Part shown: positions 13,155-23,572 of the stretch, piece by piece
Layout of the letters: every line of letters starts with the position of its first letter
How positions within the stretch are numbered: the stretch's first letter is position 1
Source of the DNA: Takifugu bimaculatus
Lineage: Eukaryota > Chordata > Actinopteri > Tetraodontiformes > Tetraodontidae
NCBI GenBank assembly: GCA_004026145.2
Contig: CP034986.1
Coordinates: 14,123,804 to 14,187,803, forward strand
DNA: 64,000 bases
Direction of reading: 5' to 3'
Notes under the pieces: generated by a model
What the model was told of the DNA's origin: nothing
Databases searched by the model: none
The model's input: the letters and a program-made list of their open reading frames with translations, nothing else
Made by a program: the position numbers and the translations under genes

Positions 13155-13260
13155 CTGCTTTTTCTCCCTTGATTTTGTAGGTTGTTATATGTGCACTGCA
13201 TTTCCCCCAATCATTAATCACAGTACAGTAAAGTTTAATGTTGGATTAAGACATGTGATA

Positions 13261-13316
13261 TTACCAATAGGCAGTTATAGATAAAATACAGAGCTGCAAA
13301 AACCACCACAGGGGAA
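13261..13316 (-). other. candidate alternative terminal coding exon (GPI-type exon 15), hypothetical
   Basis: In intron 14, between exons 14 and 16 where NCAM1 keeps its GPI exon, a strong pyrimidine tract ends in TTATCTGCAG at 13328. Further AGs allow starts at 13316 and 13293. Joined in phase 1 after exon 14, the 13316 start gives an 18-residue hydrophobic tail, VPLWWFLQLCILSITAYW, then TAA at 13261-13263. The 13327 and 13293 starts give 17- and 20-residue hydrophobic tails, also ending in stops. A minus-strand AATAAA follows at 13149-13154. A GPI-linked NCAM2 isoform is known in mammals; that this is its exon is inference. The clear small-residue attachment site of a classical GPI signal is lacking, and T-rich DNA encodes hydrophobic residues by default. 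Confidence 0.35.
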
Positions 13317-14812
13317 CTGCATGATAACTGCAGATAAGAAGAAGGAAAAGTAGACGGTAAAAACCAGCCTGAGGGTATTTTCATTTGTGGGTGGTTACTC
13401 TGAGGCAGGCACTGGTGTGATACCAATGTTTGTTGCTGTTTATTTGTACAGGTCTGGGAGGTCGATACCAACACTGAGAACAGCTGAGAAGCAGAACCTT
13501 TGAACGCAAGGTTCTGTAGTGAAAACGCCGGGAAAGGAGCAGACCCAAGTGAGCCTTGTGTTTTGTATCCACACTACATTCAAAATAGCGTAAAAAAGTT
13601 TTGGTTTGAAGAACTTCTCAAAGCACCTGTTTGGTAGTCTAAACCAGTTTTAAAGGGCCAGTGTCATTTCACACACACAAGAAAACATCCCAGCCTCTCG
13701 AGAAGTGAAATGCATCTGCAGAATGTCTCCAAAGGCTCCTGGTGGAAGTTTGAAAAAAATAAACCTGAGGATAAATCACACTTTGGAGAGGTTGACCTAA
13801 AGTGTCCAACCCTCAACCAGAAAATTTACTAAAAGGACTCAAACCACTTGGCACTGTTTGATACAGCTTCTGCGACAAGGAGCTGAAGGAATTTTGACCC
13901 CCGACAAATGCTGAACTGTGAAAGACTGCGATCAGCGGTGGTGCTGACTCACGGGCTGGATCAGTGATTGACAGGAACACTGATTGTCTCTGAACTTTCT
14001 CTGCCCTGAAATCTTCTAAACAGACGGGTTGTACTGGACGAGGTGACCTGACAGGAGCTTTCAGAAGCATCTGCTTTGTATCCAGCTTTTATCATCTGCT
14101 GTGCAGGTGATATTCTGGTTTCTTTGGCTTTGGCACCCAACACAAAACGGATGGTTGAGGGTGCCTCTTCACCTCCATGCTGAAAACCGTTCCATCATAA
14201 CCTCGTCAGACAGCGTGGGTAAGATCAGTTCAGACGCCAGCACTTGAGACGAGCCACATAAAAAGCGTTTTCATTATGGGCTGAACGTGGTCGCTCTCTG
14301 CCCATCAGGCAGCATTGAAAACAACTGAGGGAACAAAAGCAAGAGCGTTCTAAACTCCAGATAACCTGAGTAAATATCATTTTATCTGCAGATAATTGAT
14401 CAAATAGTGATTTTCAGCGCCGCTATAATGATATTTTTACCTTGGAGTCACATACAGCTTTTCAGGACAACAAGAGCCAAAGAATTTTTGAGGTGCCTCC
14501 AAGATTTTGACGTCATTTGGCGACGATGTGGCAGAGAAATTCAAGGCAGTAGAATCACAGGTGCCAATTTCTCCACACACAGAAGCCTCATTTCTTCACA
14601 CAGCGACAGGTGCAGCGCCGCAATGCTGCATTTATCTGACAGGCTGACTGTTGTTACCAGAGAGCTAAACGTCCTTCCTGTGGCTTGCACAATAACACAA
14701 TATCCCCGCAAATTAAAAAAGAGGAAATAACTTATAAAATTAGGCAAGAAATGGGGAAAAAAAAGGGAGTCAAAAGACGAATTATAAGCACTTCCTGAAA
14801 GCATGCTTTTAC

Positions 14813-14987
14813 CTGTAATATCGGGTTCCTGTGGCATGAAGAATTGATAGAAGGTGGGCTCTGATAGGCCCTTGACGTTGCGCGCTGTGATTTCCACCTC
14901 GTATCTTGTGTTCCACTGCAGCGGCTGCAATATCGCAAAGTCATTTGCCCCAGGAACCAGCTTGGTCATCCACTGCTCCTCTTTATC
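14813..14987 (-). CDS. ncam2: ncam2 exon 14: second half of FN3-2 and membrane-proximal stalk
   Basis: 175 bases, phase 0 in and phase 1 out, residues 618-675. It encodes DKEEQWMTKLVPG, then LQPLQWNTRYEVEITARNVK and GLSEPTFYQFFMPQEPDIT, ending just before the membrane segment. The F-G loop reads ARNVKGLS; NCAM1 has the Walker-A-like AENQQGKS there, so the GKS signature is absent. Acceptor is ATGCCAG|GATAAA and donor ACAG|GTAAAA. The frame stays open for 90 codons past the donor. In NCAM genes this exon is spliced either to the GPI exon or to the membrane exon. Confidence 0.95.
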
Positions 14988-15900
14988 CTGGCATGAGGGA
15001 AGAGAAAATGGGAGAGTAAAAGCTTCGCTCCCTCACAAAAATAACCTTAATCGGTGCTCAACGTTTCCTTTTTGTCTGCAAGCATCAAAGGAAAGTCTGC
15101 GGAATGCTCTTTAATGTGATAAACAGCATCAGACTCTTTGCAGGGTTTGTTGTGTAATTAGAGATTCGGAAGGTTATTTCCACAGGAAACACTGCCGCAT
15201 TTGTTTTTGGGAAGTTCACAGAGACCTTTGTGGTTCTTTTAGCTTTTTATCTTTTACCGTCTCCCTAAATCATTAATCCTTCTTTCTCCCTTCATTGTTT
15301 CCCTCTTTCTTCAGCCCAAACACAAGACTGGGAGCGGCAGAGGCAGGCCGGAAGACTGCACCTACACTCCTCTGAATGTTTGATGGATGGATGCGATTGT
15401 GCGCCCAGTGGAGACGTGGTGAACACTGGCCTGGTTTGTCAGGTGAGTACGATGAGTCTGCACGCTTCCTGTCTTGTCTTGGGTTTTGTGGTGGTTTTTA
15501 ACACACTGTCACAATTACAGTGTAAAGAGGGGTCTGCTTGGATGCTTGAATGGTAGTTGCCAACGTGCCAGATTTGAGATTTGGACCAGCTCAAATCCAC
15601 TCAGTCCTGTGGAGAGATTCCTGTAGCAAAGCCATCTATTCTGGTTTCACCGCTCGCCTTATCTTGTGAGCTAAAGCTGAATTTTGCTATTTTACACACA
15701 CAAAAACTCTTCTACTTAAATGGGTGGGTGGATGAGCTAGCATGCACTCTCATTTGTAGCAGAAATATTAAGTGAAGCACACACTAAAAAATAATGATTC
15801 CTGAGTAGAACCTTTTAATTTTACAATTTTACAATTCAGTCAAAAGTACTGTATTAAAGCAGTGAGTCACATGTGCTCTTCTGGAGGGAGACTGGAGTCC

Positions 15901-16017
15901 CAATGTCACATCCTGTGGCACTATTTTGTCAAACAGAAAGAAAAATGCTTTTCAGCTGTTTTGATTAATTATTGAATTTTTTTCACGTGAGACAAATTAC
16001 CAGACTTCTAAATGAAA
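15901..16017 (+). repeat. diverged tandem duplication, copy A
   Basis: Begins caatgtcacatcc and ends ttctaaatgaaa. Aligns along its whole length with 16053-16160; shared blocks include tggcact, tcaaac, aaagaaaaat, gagctgtt/cagctgtt and acttctaaatga. Confidence 0.85.
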
Positions 16018-16052
16018 AAAAAACAACTTCTCTAAGTATGCCAGGCCTGTGA

Positions 16053-16160
16053 CAATGTCACATCCGATGGCACTCTCAAACAAAAAGAAAAATCAATATT
16101 TTTGAGCTGTTATGAATTATTATTTCATCTGAGAGAAAATATCTTACTTCTAAATGAAAG
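16053..16160 (+). repeat. diverged tandem duplication, copy B
   Basis: Second copy of 15901-16017, slightly shorter, after a 35-base spacer. Its right end is about 240 bases from exon 13. Confidence 0.85.
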
Positions 16161-16401
16161 AGGCAGAGGAACATTTTCCCCTTAGATTCCTCCTCTGTCT
16201 CAGCTGGCCTTGTTGATTTTGGCAACAGTAAACCAAACGACAGAAAATACTAGGTTTGTGGAGCTTTTTCCCAAACTGTTCATTAATATTAAGTACAAGA
16301 GAAGGGTCGCATATGGGGGGATAAAAAGAGACAACAGGGTCCACTCATTTCTGGAGAGCAGATCAGATTAAACACAGATGCAAAATCCTACAAAGACTCA
16401 C

Positions 16402-16523
16402 CGTTTTATACTTAACAATGTACTCCACAATGGGCATTCCGCCATCGTCCTGCTTGACCAGCCCCAGTCGGTAGGCCTTACCCATTCCTCTCTGGCCATG
16501 CACCGCAGGTGGACTTGGCTCTC
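16402..16523 (-). CDS. ncam2: ncam2 exon 13: first half of FN3-2
   Basis: 122 bases, phase 1 in and phase 0 out, residues 577-617. It encodes REPSPPAVHGQRGMGKAY, then LVKQDDGGMPIVEYIVKYKT. The REPSPP linker and KQDDGG.PI.EYIVKY core match NCAM2 closely. Acceptor is CCCTCAG|GAGAG and donor ACG|GTGAGT. At the junction with exon 14 the protein reads KYKT-DKEEQW, one residue shorter than the mammalian form as I recall it. Confidence 0.95.
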
Positions 16524-17464
16524 CTGAGGGACAGAAGCGGGCGGGGGTGGGGGGTGGCTTTAGGAGATGCTTCAAAACAGTGTGTGAATGTTACGTGTTC
16601 TTGTATCGGCTACATTTTGAGTGCCAAAATACTCATTCTAGTAGCAAAGTAAGGATGTTGAGGACATTTTGGCTGGTCCTCACAACTTCAAAGGACTGTC
16701 TGTAACTGACAATGTCTTAACTGAAGGTGAAGACATTGGGTTGGTCTTGGGTTTAGGTCAGTTGGACTGGTTAGGGTAAGAAGTTGAACAATGTATTCTA
16801 CTGGAAGTCCTCACAAAGATAGAAGTCTGAGGGTGTGTGTGTGGTGCCGCTGGAAGGCAGGCAGGGGAGCAGGTGTCAATATGAGATATGAGATAAGGAT
16901 GCAGTACAAGCAGAGAGATGCTTTTAAGCTGAATTAAATTCAGATTAGAAGGCAACTCCCTTTGCCTGCATATAACTAATGTTGACAAGAGCGCCTTATT
17001 ATTGGCTGCATTTTGCTAATTGGGTCGTCTTTCCAGCACCAGTTCTCAGCAACTGCAGTGCTGTAAGACATTAACCACAGAAATGCATTTTTCTACAGGG
17101 CTGCTTATGTTTACTGCCGTCCTGCAGCGCTGGACTCATTACTTAAATATTTTTTGCTGCGGTTTGTAATTTAAAAACAGCAGGTCAAGACAGATCTGAA
17201 GGAAACTGTTTCAGGTTCCAATAAGACCAAGCTTTAACAACAGACTTTCATAAAGTCGTAAATATGTACCATTTGACCAAAGCGCTCAATCTCAATCTTA
17301 ATATATTTCTTAAGAGGGTGCTCCCATTTATGTTCACGCCCTACTGTTTTTTCATATAACTCCAAATATAAATGTTTTGTGGAGCTATTCTGAAGTTTTC
17401 CCTCCCGCTGTATGTCAGCATTGACATTACTGACTGTGAGCACATTAAGAGATGAGCATCTTAC
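16524..17464 (-). other. intron 12, 941 bases
   Basis: Phase 1. NCAM1 carries its muscle-specific mini-exons in the matching intron. I see no short exon of that type and no clear repeats here. Confidence 0.85.
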
Positions 17465-17584
17465 GTATGGGTAAAGTCTGGAAGGCCTCCGTGTGACTGA
17501 ACTCCCCCTGGCCCTTCCCATTGACGGCTGCCACTCGAACCTCATAGGTCGTGTTGGGCTCCAGTCCCATCAACACCACGGTCG
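17465..17584 (-). CDS. ncam2: ncam2 exon 12: second half of FN3-1
   Basis: 120 bases, phase 1 to phase 1, residues 537-576. It encodes TTVVLMGLEPNTTYEVRVAA, then VNGKGQGEFS and FQTLPI. The LEPNTTYEVRVAAVN block is the standard E-F strand and tyrosine corner of an FN3 domain and includes an NTT sequon. Acceptor is TCCCCAG|CGACC and donor ATAC|GTAAGA. In NCAM1 the muscle-specific exons lie just after this exon; none was recognised here. Confidence 0.96.
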
Positions 17585-18939
17585 CTGGGGAGAGACCAGG
17601 TTAGAGTACATGACCACCATTATTACAACACCACCATTGCCACGATTTTTGGAATTCTTGACGAAGAAGAAGGCTGTGTACGGAGTATATTCCTGTTTTG
17701 TCTGTGTAGAATGTTATCTAAACTACTCTAACTGAACACGAGTGCAAAATGCCCTCATTATTGAAGACAATTAGAATTGTACTGACATTTGACATCTGTA
17801 TTGATTTCTGAAGCAAACATGACATCAGTGCAAGAGCCCATTGCAGATTCCCTTTGATCCACACAGTCTGTCTGCAGAGCCGCGTTCTGAGGTTCAGCCT
17901 GCTAATTGGCCGCTCTGTCAGCATGCCACATTAAATAGGCAAAACTGTAACAACAGCCTCTTGGTGGTTCTTTACTCCAGGAACTAAAAACTATTTCTCC
18001 ACTTTAGAATTAGAGGGTCACTTTTTCGGACTGTGAGCGAACGTCTCAAACACGCCTGGATGTTGCGGCAGCACAGCTCACCAGCCGGGTCTTATCTGGC
18101 CCAAATGTTACTAAACTGTTAGAACTATTTAGCATTCACCTCTTGGCATCTCCATCTAGTAATTGACTGTGCAATGAGGAATATTAGTGATAAGCCCTTC
18201 AGGTTTGTCAGTCGTGCTTATCGGCTGCCCATTACTCCTCCAGCTCCCATTTCTTTATCCAGCCATCCAGCCTTCACCTCACCGTGTATTTTCCGCCGGC
18301 TCAAAAATCAATTTGGTGTGAGAACGGAGTAGAGGAGCAGGAACTGGCCCTTCCACCTGTTATGACACGGTCTGCACGAGAAGTCGGAGCTTCGTTCTGA
18401 GGGAAAGACGTGTCAGGATCGAGCTTTGAGGGATCATGCGATACAGCCTCTGCTTTGGTTTGACTGGTCTGTCGATTTGTAGTCTGGTCCGAACATCTGA
18501 TACGACCTGACGTGACAAACCATCGCCTGAAGTGCCAGCTGCGACACTCTTGTGGTGTTTATGTTTTATTCCATGTGACAGGTGAACATTAAATATAATT
18601 TGCTCCGTGCAGAGTCTGGCACCATGTTTAACACAATTTCTTTCCGTGTGACTTTCTGGCCGTCTTTGTAGCAGGTCATGCAAATATTTGTATTTCTACA
18701 GTTATTTGATTAGTGCCTCTCAGAGTGGTCTGCTAGCATTAGGAAACAATCCAGCCCATTATTATTGCAATGTGTAGGAGGAAATACCTGAGAAACAGAG
18801 CATGTGGACATTTCTGGAGGGGTGCACATCACATTGTGGCACAAATGCACCCATTGATACTGTGGGTTTGATTCTGAAGAGAATCCTTGGCATTTAAAAC
18901 TGCCCAGGAAATGCAGCACTGATGGAAATTCAGACTCAC
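17585..18939 (-). other. intron 11, 1355 bases
   Basis: Phase 1 intron within FN3-1. Nothing recognisable apart from the splice sites. Confidence 0.85.
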
Positions 18940-19113
18940 TCTGAATGCTGTGGGACTTGACATCCCTCCAGTCTTGTAAGCCAAACTCTTTGTATTGGAC
19001 CAGGTAGTAGCTGATGGGGACGCCACCATGCGAGTCGGGCTTCATGAAGGTGACAGTTGCTAGGCGCTGGGAAACAGCCGAGAGTCGCACCGAGTATGGA
19101 TTTGATGGCACAT
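18940..19113 (-). CDS. ncam2: ncam2 exon 11: first half of FN3-1
   Basis: 174 bases, phase 1 to phase 1, residues 479-536. It encodes DVPSNPYSVRLSAVSQRLAT, then FMKPDSHGGVPISYYLVQYK and DWRDVKSHSIQ. The SHGGVPI loop and the YYxVQYK strand are typical of the first NCAM fibronectin type III domain. Acceptor is ATTTCAG|ATGTG and donor CAGA|GTGAGT. Confidence 0.95.
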
Positions 19114-19758
19114 CTGAAATGACAGAATAATGAAATCCGTTTAAAGGCCATTACCTTCAGTTCCCGCTAGTTCCCTGCTAAACTACGTTTGTTGGGTTCA
19201 CAGCTCACAGATACAGAAAGTCTCCTAAACTTTTAATAATATAAATAAGAAGGCCATAAAAAGGTTGTATAAAACAAATTAAGTAACTACCTTGCTCAAA
19301 CTAATAATTAAACATGTGGAAAAGTCACATTAACTTTAGCTGAAGGGCCAAATTTATAACAGATGTTTATTATTGAATGCAGCCTCGGTTATATGCACAC
19401 ATATGCTTGTGTACACACTTTTATCTTTGCATAAAAAGCTAAATCCATTGTGGTCAAGTAAGCGCTTCACTGTTGATTTAACAACACTTTTGTTTTGCTT
19501 TGTATGCTGACTGAACAATAAAAGAGAAAGATGAGCTGGTAGAACATTCTCATTACTGGATTTTCACTATTTATTGTCCTGCATCACAAAATGTGTTCAG
19601 TAGATTTAAAAATGCGTAGATTAAATTTGTTGAGACAAACAGAGGGTGTATATTTATGCAGATGACTCAGTTATTTGTTGGAGCCTGAAACTTTTGTTCT
19701 GCATCTGGTTTGTTTGCACTGATTTTTTGCATAACTTTGTCATAATTCGGTTCATGCT

Positions 19759-19859
19759 GTATGTATGTATGTATGTATGTATGTATGTATGTATGTATGT
19801 ATGTATGTATGTATGTATGTATGTATGTATGTATGTATGTATGTATGTATGTATGTATG
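19759..19859. repeat. (ATGT)n microsatellite, about 25 units
   Basis: An essentially perfect tetranucleotide array of about 100 bases in intron 10. Likely length-variable between individuals. Confidence 0.97.
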
Positions 19860-20931
19860 GGTGTGCATGCTCAGGCGCTAATGTATTCTTTTAAAGAAGA
19901 AAGATAAGCCTTCACAACAACAATCAGTTAATTCTCTGAGCTAGTGAATAAAGTGAAACATAGCTTCGTCTGATAGTACAAGAGCTAAACAGTTAGGGGC
20001 ATTTAGAAAACACCGTTACTTTCTTGGTTATCTTGAAAATTATTGTCTACTCTGTCCCTTGAACTCATCCGTCCTCGAGAATAAGTGGATAAATGAATAA
20101 TGGATAAAAGTGCCGTAAAATTTTAAAAAAACAACCTCTGCTGCTGTTCTTTAAAGCCACTCTTGTAAAAGAAGGAGCTGTTTCCCAAAGACAATCTCTG
20201 TTGCCCCAAAGAATGAGACTTTCCCTCAAGCAAAATTTGTCTGACAGAATAAGAACCAGATTGGATCAAGTAAAGGAAAAAGAAAAAACTTTTTTTTTTC
20301 GCTCTGACTTCTGACGTCTTATGTCACTGTGTTCACATGCACGCAAATAAATCGATGTCCTGCCTTGTTTGTGGGGTAGCAACCAGTTGGAACTGAGTGA
20401 ACCAATGGCCAAGTACTGTTGCGTAAACTCGTCTGTGGCTGTGACTTCGCTGGATAGCTACCTTATGGATTAATGTGGTGTGACGTAAAAAAGGTCAACA
20501 ACAAATAAACCAGTGCAAATCGTCACCTAATCTGACAACTGCAAACTTGTTTGAAGACAGAAAGTCCGGTTGCATAAATTATTCAAGCCAATCGAGCAAG
20601 AAGTGTAGTCGGATTTAGATGGTAAAAACACTTAAAGGTACAAAGAACACTATAAGTCTTTAATTATAACAACAGAGCTCATTTCATGTTATTGTTATAT
20701 TTTAAAAATAATCACTGTTTTGAAAGCAAACCAGCAGTTTGGCTTTCTTTGTCCTTTCATTACTAGAGCACCGCTGGTCTCAATTCCTGTACTTTCAGCT
20801 CAAAGTTCAGCTTTGGAGAGTGGCTGTGAGTAAGTGATGAGCCTGTGCAGCTTCCACTGCAGATCATCTGTCTTCTGACTCATCCTCTCCTACACCAACA
20901 CGTGCTTATGGGTGTTTCCTATTGAGCGTTT

Positions 20932-20949
20932 GTGTGTGTGTGTGTGTGT
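20932..20949. repeat. (TG)n short microsatellite
   Basis: About nine TG units. Confidence 0.85.
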
Positions 20950-21045
20950 CAGAATAACTTCCAAAACACATTGTTTCCCACAACACTACATATTGGGTCA
21001 GCCTTTTTTGCTCACTGCCTTTCTCCGCAGCCAGAGCAATTCAAT

Positions 21046-21164
21046 CTGCACTAAAGATAATTGGACTGCACTACTGTGTATTAGCCTGCACTACCGTAAA
21101 TTAGGGGGTACTTCAGTAAATAGCGAGGGGCATGCTAAATCAGCCAGCACTATTTGAGATTAGG
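21046..21164 (+). repeat. degenerate minisatellite, 20-base period
   Basis: Units start at 21046, 21066, 21086, 21106, about 21126 and 21145. The first three share ctgcacta followed by a variable middle and an att-a-g type end. Unit 4 and the fifth are diverged, and the last (21145-21164) returns to the consensus. The array lies about 200 bases into intron 10. Confidence 0.75.
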
Positions 21165-21370
21165 CTAAACTGAATAGGGGTTGGGAGTTGTAGTGGAATT
21201 TATCTTCCTGAGAATTGCAAATAAGGCCATTAGTGTTAGTAGAGACACAGCCGTTGGACAGTTACTGTGAGAGCCCTGATTCAAAAGGTGTAGGAACCCT
21301 GACTTCTCTCATTTCAGGAACAGAAATGAGGCCACAGATGTGGTTGTCAGTGGGGAAGAGGTAAACTCAC

Positions 21371-21467
21371 CGGCCTGGGCAAGAATGAACTCCTGGTATC
21401 GCATGCCAATGTTGTTCCTGGCTGTGCAGTTGTAGCGGCCAAAGTCCCGGTCCGACATGGGAGTCAC
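21371..21467 (-). CDS. ncam2: ncam2 exon 10: last strands of Ig5
   Basis: 97 bases, phase 0 in and phase 1 out, residues 447-478. It encodes VTPMSDRDFGRYNCTARNN with the second Ig5 cysteine inside a sequon (NCT), then IGMRYQEFILAQA leading into the first FN3 domain. The donor is GCCG|GTGAGT. The acceptor is unusual: TTTGAG|GTGACT has G at position -3 and only a weak pyrimidine run. The upstream intron is just 172 bases, by far the shortest in the gene. The frame and the close match to mammalian TSDNDFGRYNCTA support this border. Confidence 0.93.
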
Positions 21468-21639
21468 CTCAAATAAGGATCAAAACCATAACTTTCACAT
21501 CCCCAAAAACCTACAAGATGTTAGCAAATAACCTTAATGCTGCACGTGAACAAAACAACACATAGTTGTTTTTATTTAACTGGCTTAATAAATGGAGCGC
21601 ACCTCATCCCTTTATCATCTACAAACATCGTTGACCCAC
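21468..21639 (-). other. intron 9, 172 bases
   Basis: Very short phase 0 intron inside Ig5. Donor is GTGGGT and the acceptor ends in TTTGAG. Both splice sites look weak, which fits recognition across a short intron. Nothing else seen. Confidence 0.88.
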
Positions 21640-21827
21640 CTCCAGCACGGACTTGCCCTCTGCAGCGTGCACCCGGATGTTGGCCGTTCCCTCTGCGGAG
21701 ATGGTGAAGCGTTCCCTCCTCCACAGCATGGTGGCGGGAGGGTTGGACATCACGTCGCAGCTGATGTTCACTGGGTTTCCCTCCCAGGAGTAAAAGATGG
21801 TGTGGTTGGTCAGGAACTTTGGTATAT
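21640..21827 (-). CDS. ncam2: ncam2 exon 9: most of Ig5
   Basis: 188 bases, phase 1 in and phase 0 out, residues 384-446. It encodes PKFLTNHTIFYSWEGNP, then VNISCDVMSNPPA with the first Ig5 cysteine, then MLWRRERF, ending KSVLE. Two sequons are present (NHT and NIS). The first split codon reads His where mammals have Tyr. In NCAM1 the Ig5 glycans carry polysialic acid; NCAM2 is known not to be polysialylated. Acceptor is CGGACAG|ATATACC and donor GAG|GTGGGT, a weaker donor than most in this gene. Confidence 0.96.
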
Positions 21828-23572
21828 CTGTCCGACACACAGATGTCATCACTCACACTCTGACTGAAGCTGCTACACTCCTGGTGTGTCTGGAGACAGT
21901 GGCACCCAATTAAATGCTTAAACCAAAAGGTGAGACTGGACCAGATGATCCGAGCCATTAAAGCCTCTTGCTGGAGCTTAACGCCCAAATGCCTTCAAAG
22001 GCAAAGTAAATGTACTTCATTAACACGTTCCGGACGTTCTCTGCCATGCTAAAAGAGAGCTTAATTAAAGCCACCTACTTGCTCCAATCATTTCAAAGAG
22101 AACCAGAAACAAAGGATGTAAACAGAAGCCTCAGCAAATAAGAAGCACAGTAAGGGACGAGAGCAGGAGTGAACTGCTGCTCGGATTTCTTTGGCCCAGC
22201 TCAGTCGAAGAGGCATTATGGTTGTTTTATGCCTGCTTGCAGGATTCCATTAAAGAGATTGATGCCCAGCTCTCTGTCACAGCCGAGGACACGTTATCCC
22301 CCCGCAGGCTGCACTGACTTAGTAAATGAGTTCATTAGTTTGGTGGCAATGGCATGCTCAGCCTCCCCACACTCAGGCTAACAGGGTCGCTCTATTCACG
22401 GGGAGTCAGCTGTGACTCACCGTGTTCCAATTGCCCCCTGCTTGTATTTGACCGCCATCAAATTTTTATCTCAAAATGATGACTTTTCATAAGCAATGTA
22501 TGTATTTTTAAAAGGGAACCCTACAGTCACTGTAGCCAAAGGAGGAGAAATGCAGTTTCTGCTTGAGAAAGAAAAATACTAAAAATACACTTGTTTGTGT
22601 GTCTTTGCTGTTGGGCTGTTGGAGGTGGAAACATTTCCGGCGACCAAGTGCACTTCTCATTGCTATCATTCAGGCCACTGATCTCTTCCTATAATGAATA
22701 TCATCATTCTGCGACCAAAAATGGAGATCTTTGTTTCAGAGCTCATTAGGCGGAGGATAGGCCACCCCAAATAACCCCAGACAACGAGCAGTGAGGAATG
22801 GATAAGCTCACTGGGAAACAGGAGAGCCATAAACAGGGCAAAACGAAAGGCAGTGTACGGTTTCTGCTCACTAATTAACCCTCCTGAAGGCGTTGCAGCA
22901 CAAAGGATCAGGCGTGAGAAGAGGTTGAGCAATAAAGTAAAGATGCAAAGAGAAAAAACAGCCCCCGCGTGAAGCTGAATTTGCAGAATCAGAACTTTTG
23001 AACCTCAACATTTCTGACTCTCCAGGTACCCTGGAATGTTGCAAATTTGACTTAAACGCGTGTTGGACTTTCACATTAAGGGTCCGATAGCACAAACATG
23101 GGATGCAGAGAGCGGCGGGGTCAGATCAGGTGTGGAAAGTCTCTTTGGTACCAGTAACATCAATTTCCCTTGCAGACAGGTGAACAGAAAGAGCTGCATG
23201 AATATTTACAACCCAGGAAACAAATTATGAGCATCTATGCTACGCTAGCATTTAATTTGAAAAATGTCTTCAGTGTAGTAAATAAAACCACTGTGATGGT
23301 GACTATAGAATACATTTGATTTAGAGATTTAAATTTTTCTCGTGCTTATAGAAAACAAATGCAAAGCCTTCAACTCGCAAGTGATATGGAACCCAATGTG
23401 TTACACGCAAAGACGTGCTCAGGGTGAGCTGGAGAAGATTGTAGAAATGTGGAAATATTCTTTTTGTTGCTTTTACGATATAATCGGCTCCGTTGGCAGC
23501 CCTCCCAAGTGCTGGCAGTCAAAATCGAAAAAACCCGAGGATTAAACATAACCGACCTCTTGTGATACTTAC
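21828..23572 (-). other. intron 8, 1745 bases
   Basis: Phase 1 intron between Ig4 and Ig5. No repeats or coding signal recognised. Confidence 0.85.

Larger units (their letters stand above)
3719..14812 (-). other. intron 14, 11094 bases
   Basis: Largest intron of the window, between exons 14 and 16. It holds the candidate terminal exon (13261-13316), the longest unexplained ORF (10606-11328), a CpG-rich interspersed-repeat candidate (about 4600-5000), a TA/CA microsatellite (7669-7752), a pyrimidine-rich block (9241-9540), and a diverged local duplication (12473-12540 and 12760-12830). Confidence 0.8.
14988..16401 (-). other. intron 13, 1414 bases
   Basis: Separates exons 13 and 14 in phase 0. 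Its main structure is a diverged direct duplication of about 110 bases (15901-16017 and 16053-16160). No coding signal was recognised. Confidence 0.85.
19114..21370 (-). other. intron 10, 2257 bases
   Basis: Phase 1 intron between Ig5 and FN3-1. It holds a long ATGT microsatellite (19759-19859), a short TG run (20932-20949) and a degenerate 20-bp-period minisatellite (21046-21164). Confidence 0.85.

Noticed and set aside
13235..13474. The 79-codon minus-strand ORF as a free-standing small membrane protein
   Set aside because: Its upstream half runs through the pyrimidine tract and acceptor region. The hydrophobic end makes more sense, if real, as part of a spliced terminal exon.
19646..19894. 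Plus-strand ORF with repeated MYVC units
   Set aside because: It is translation of the ATGT microsatellite and not a repeat protein.
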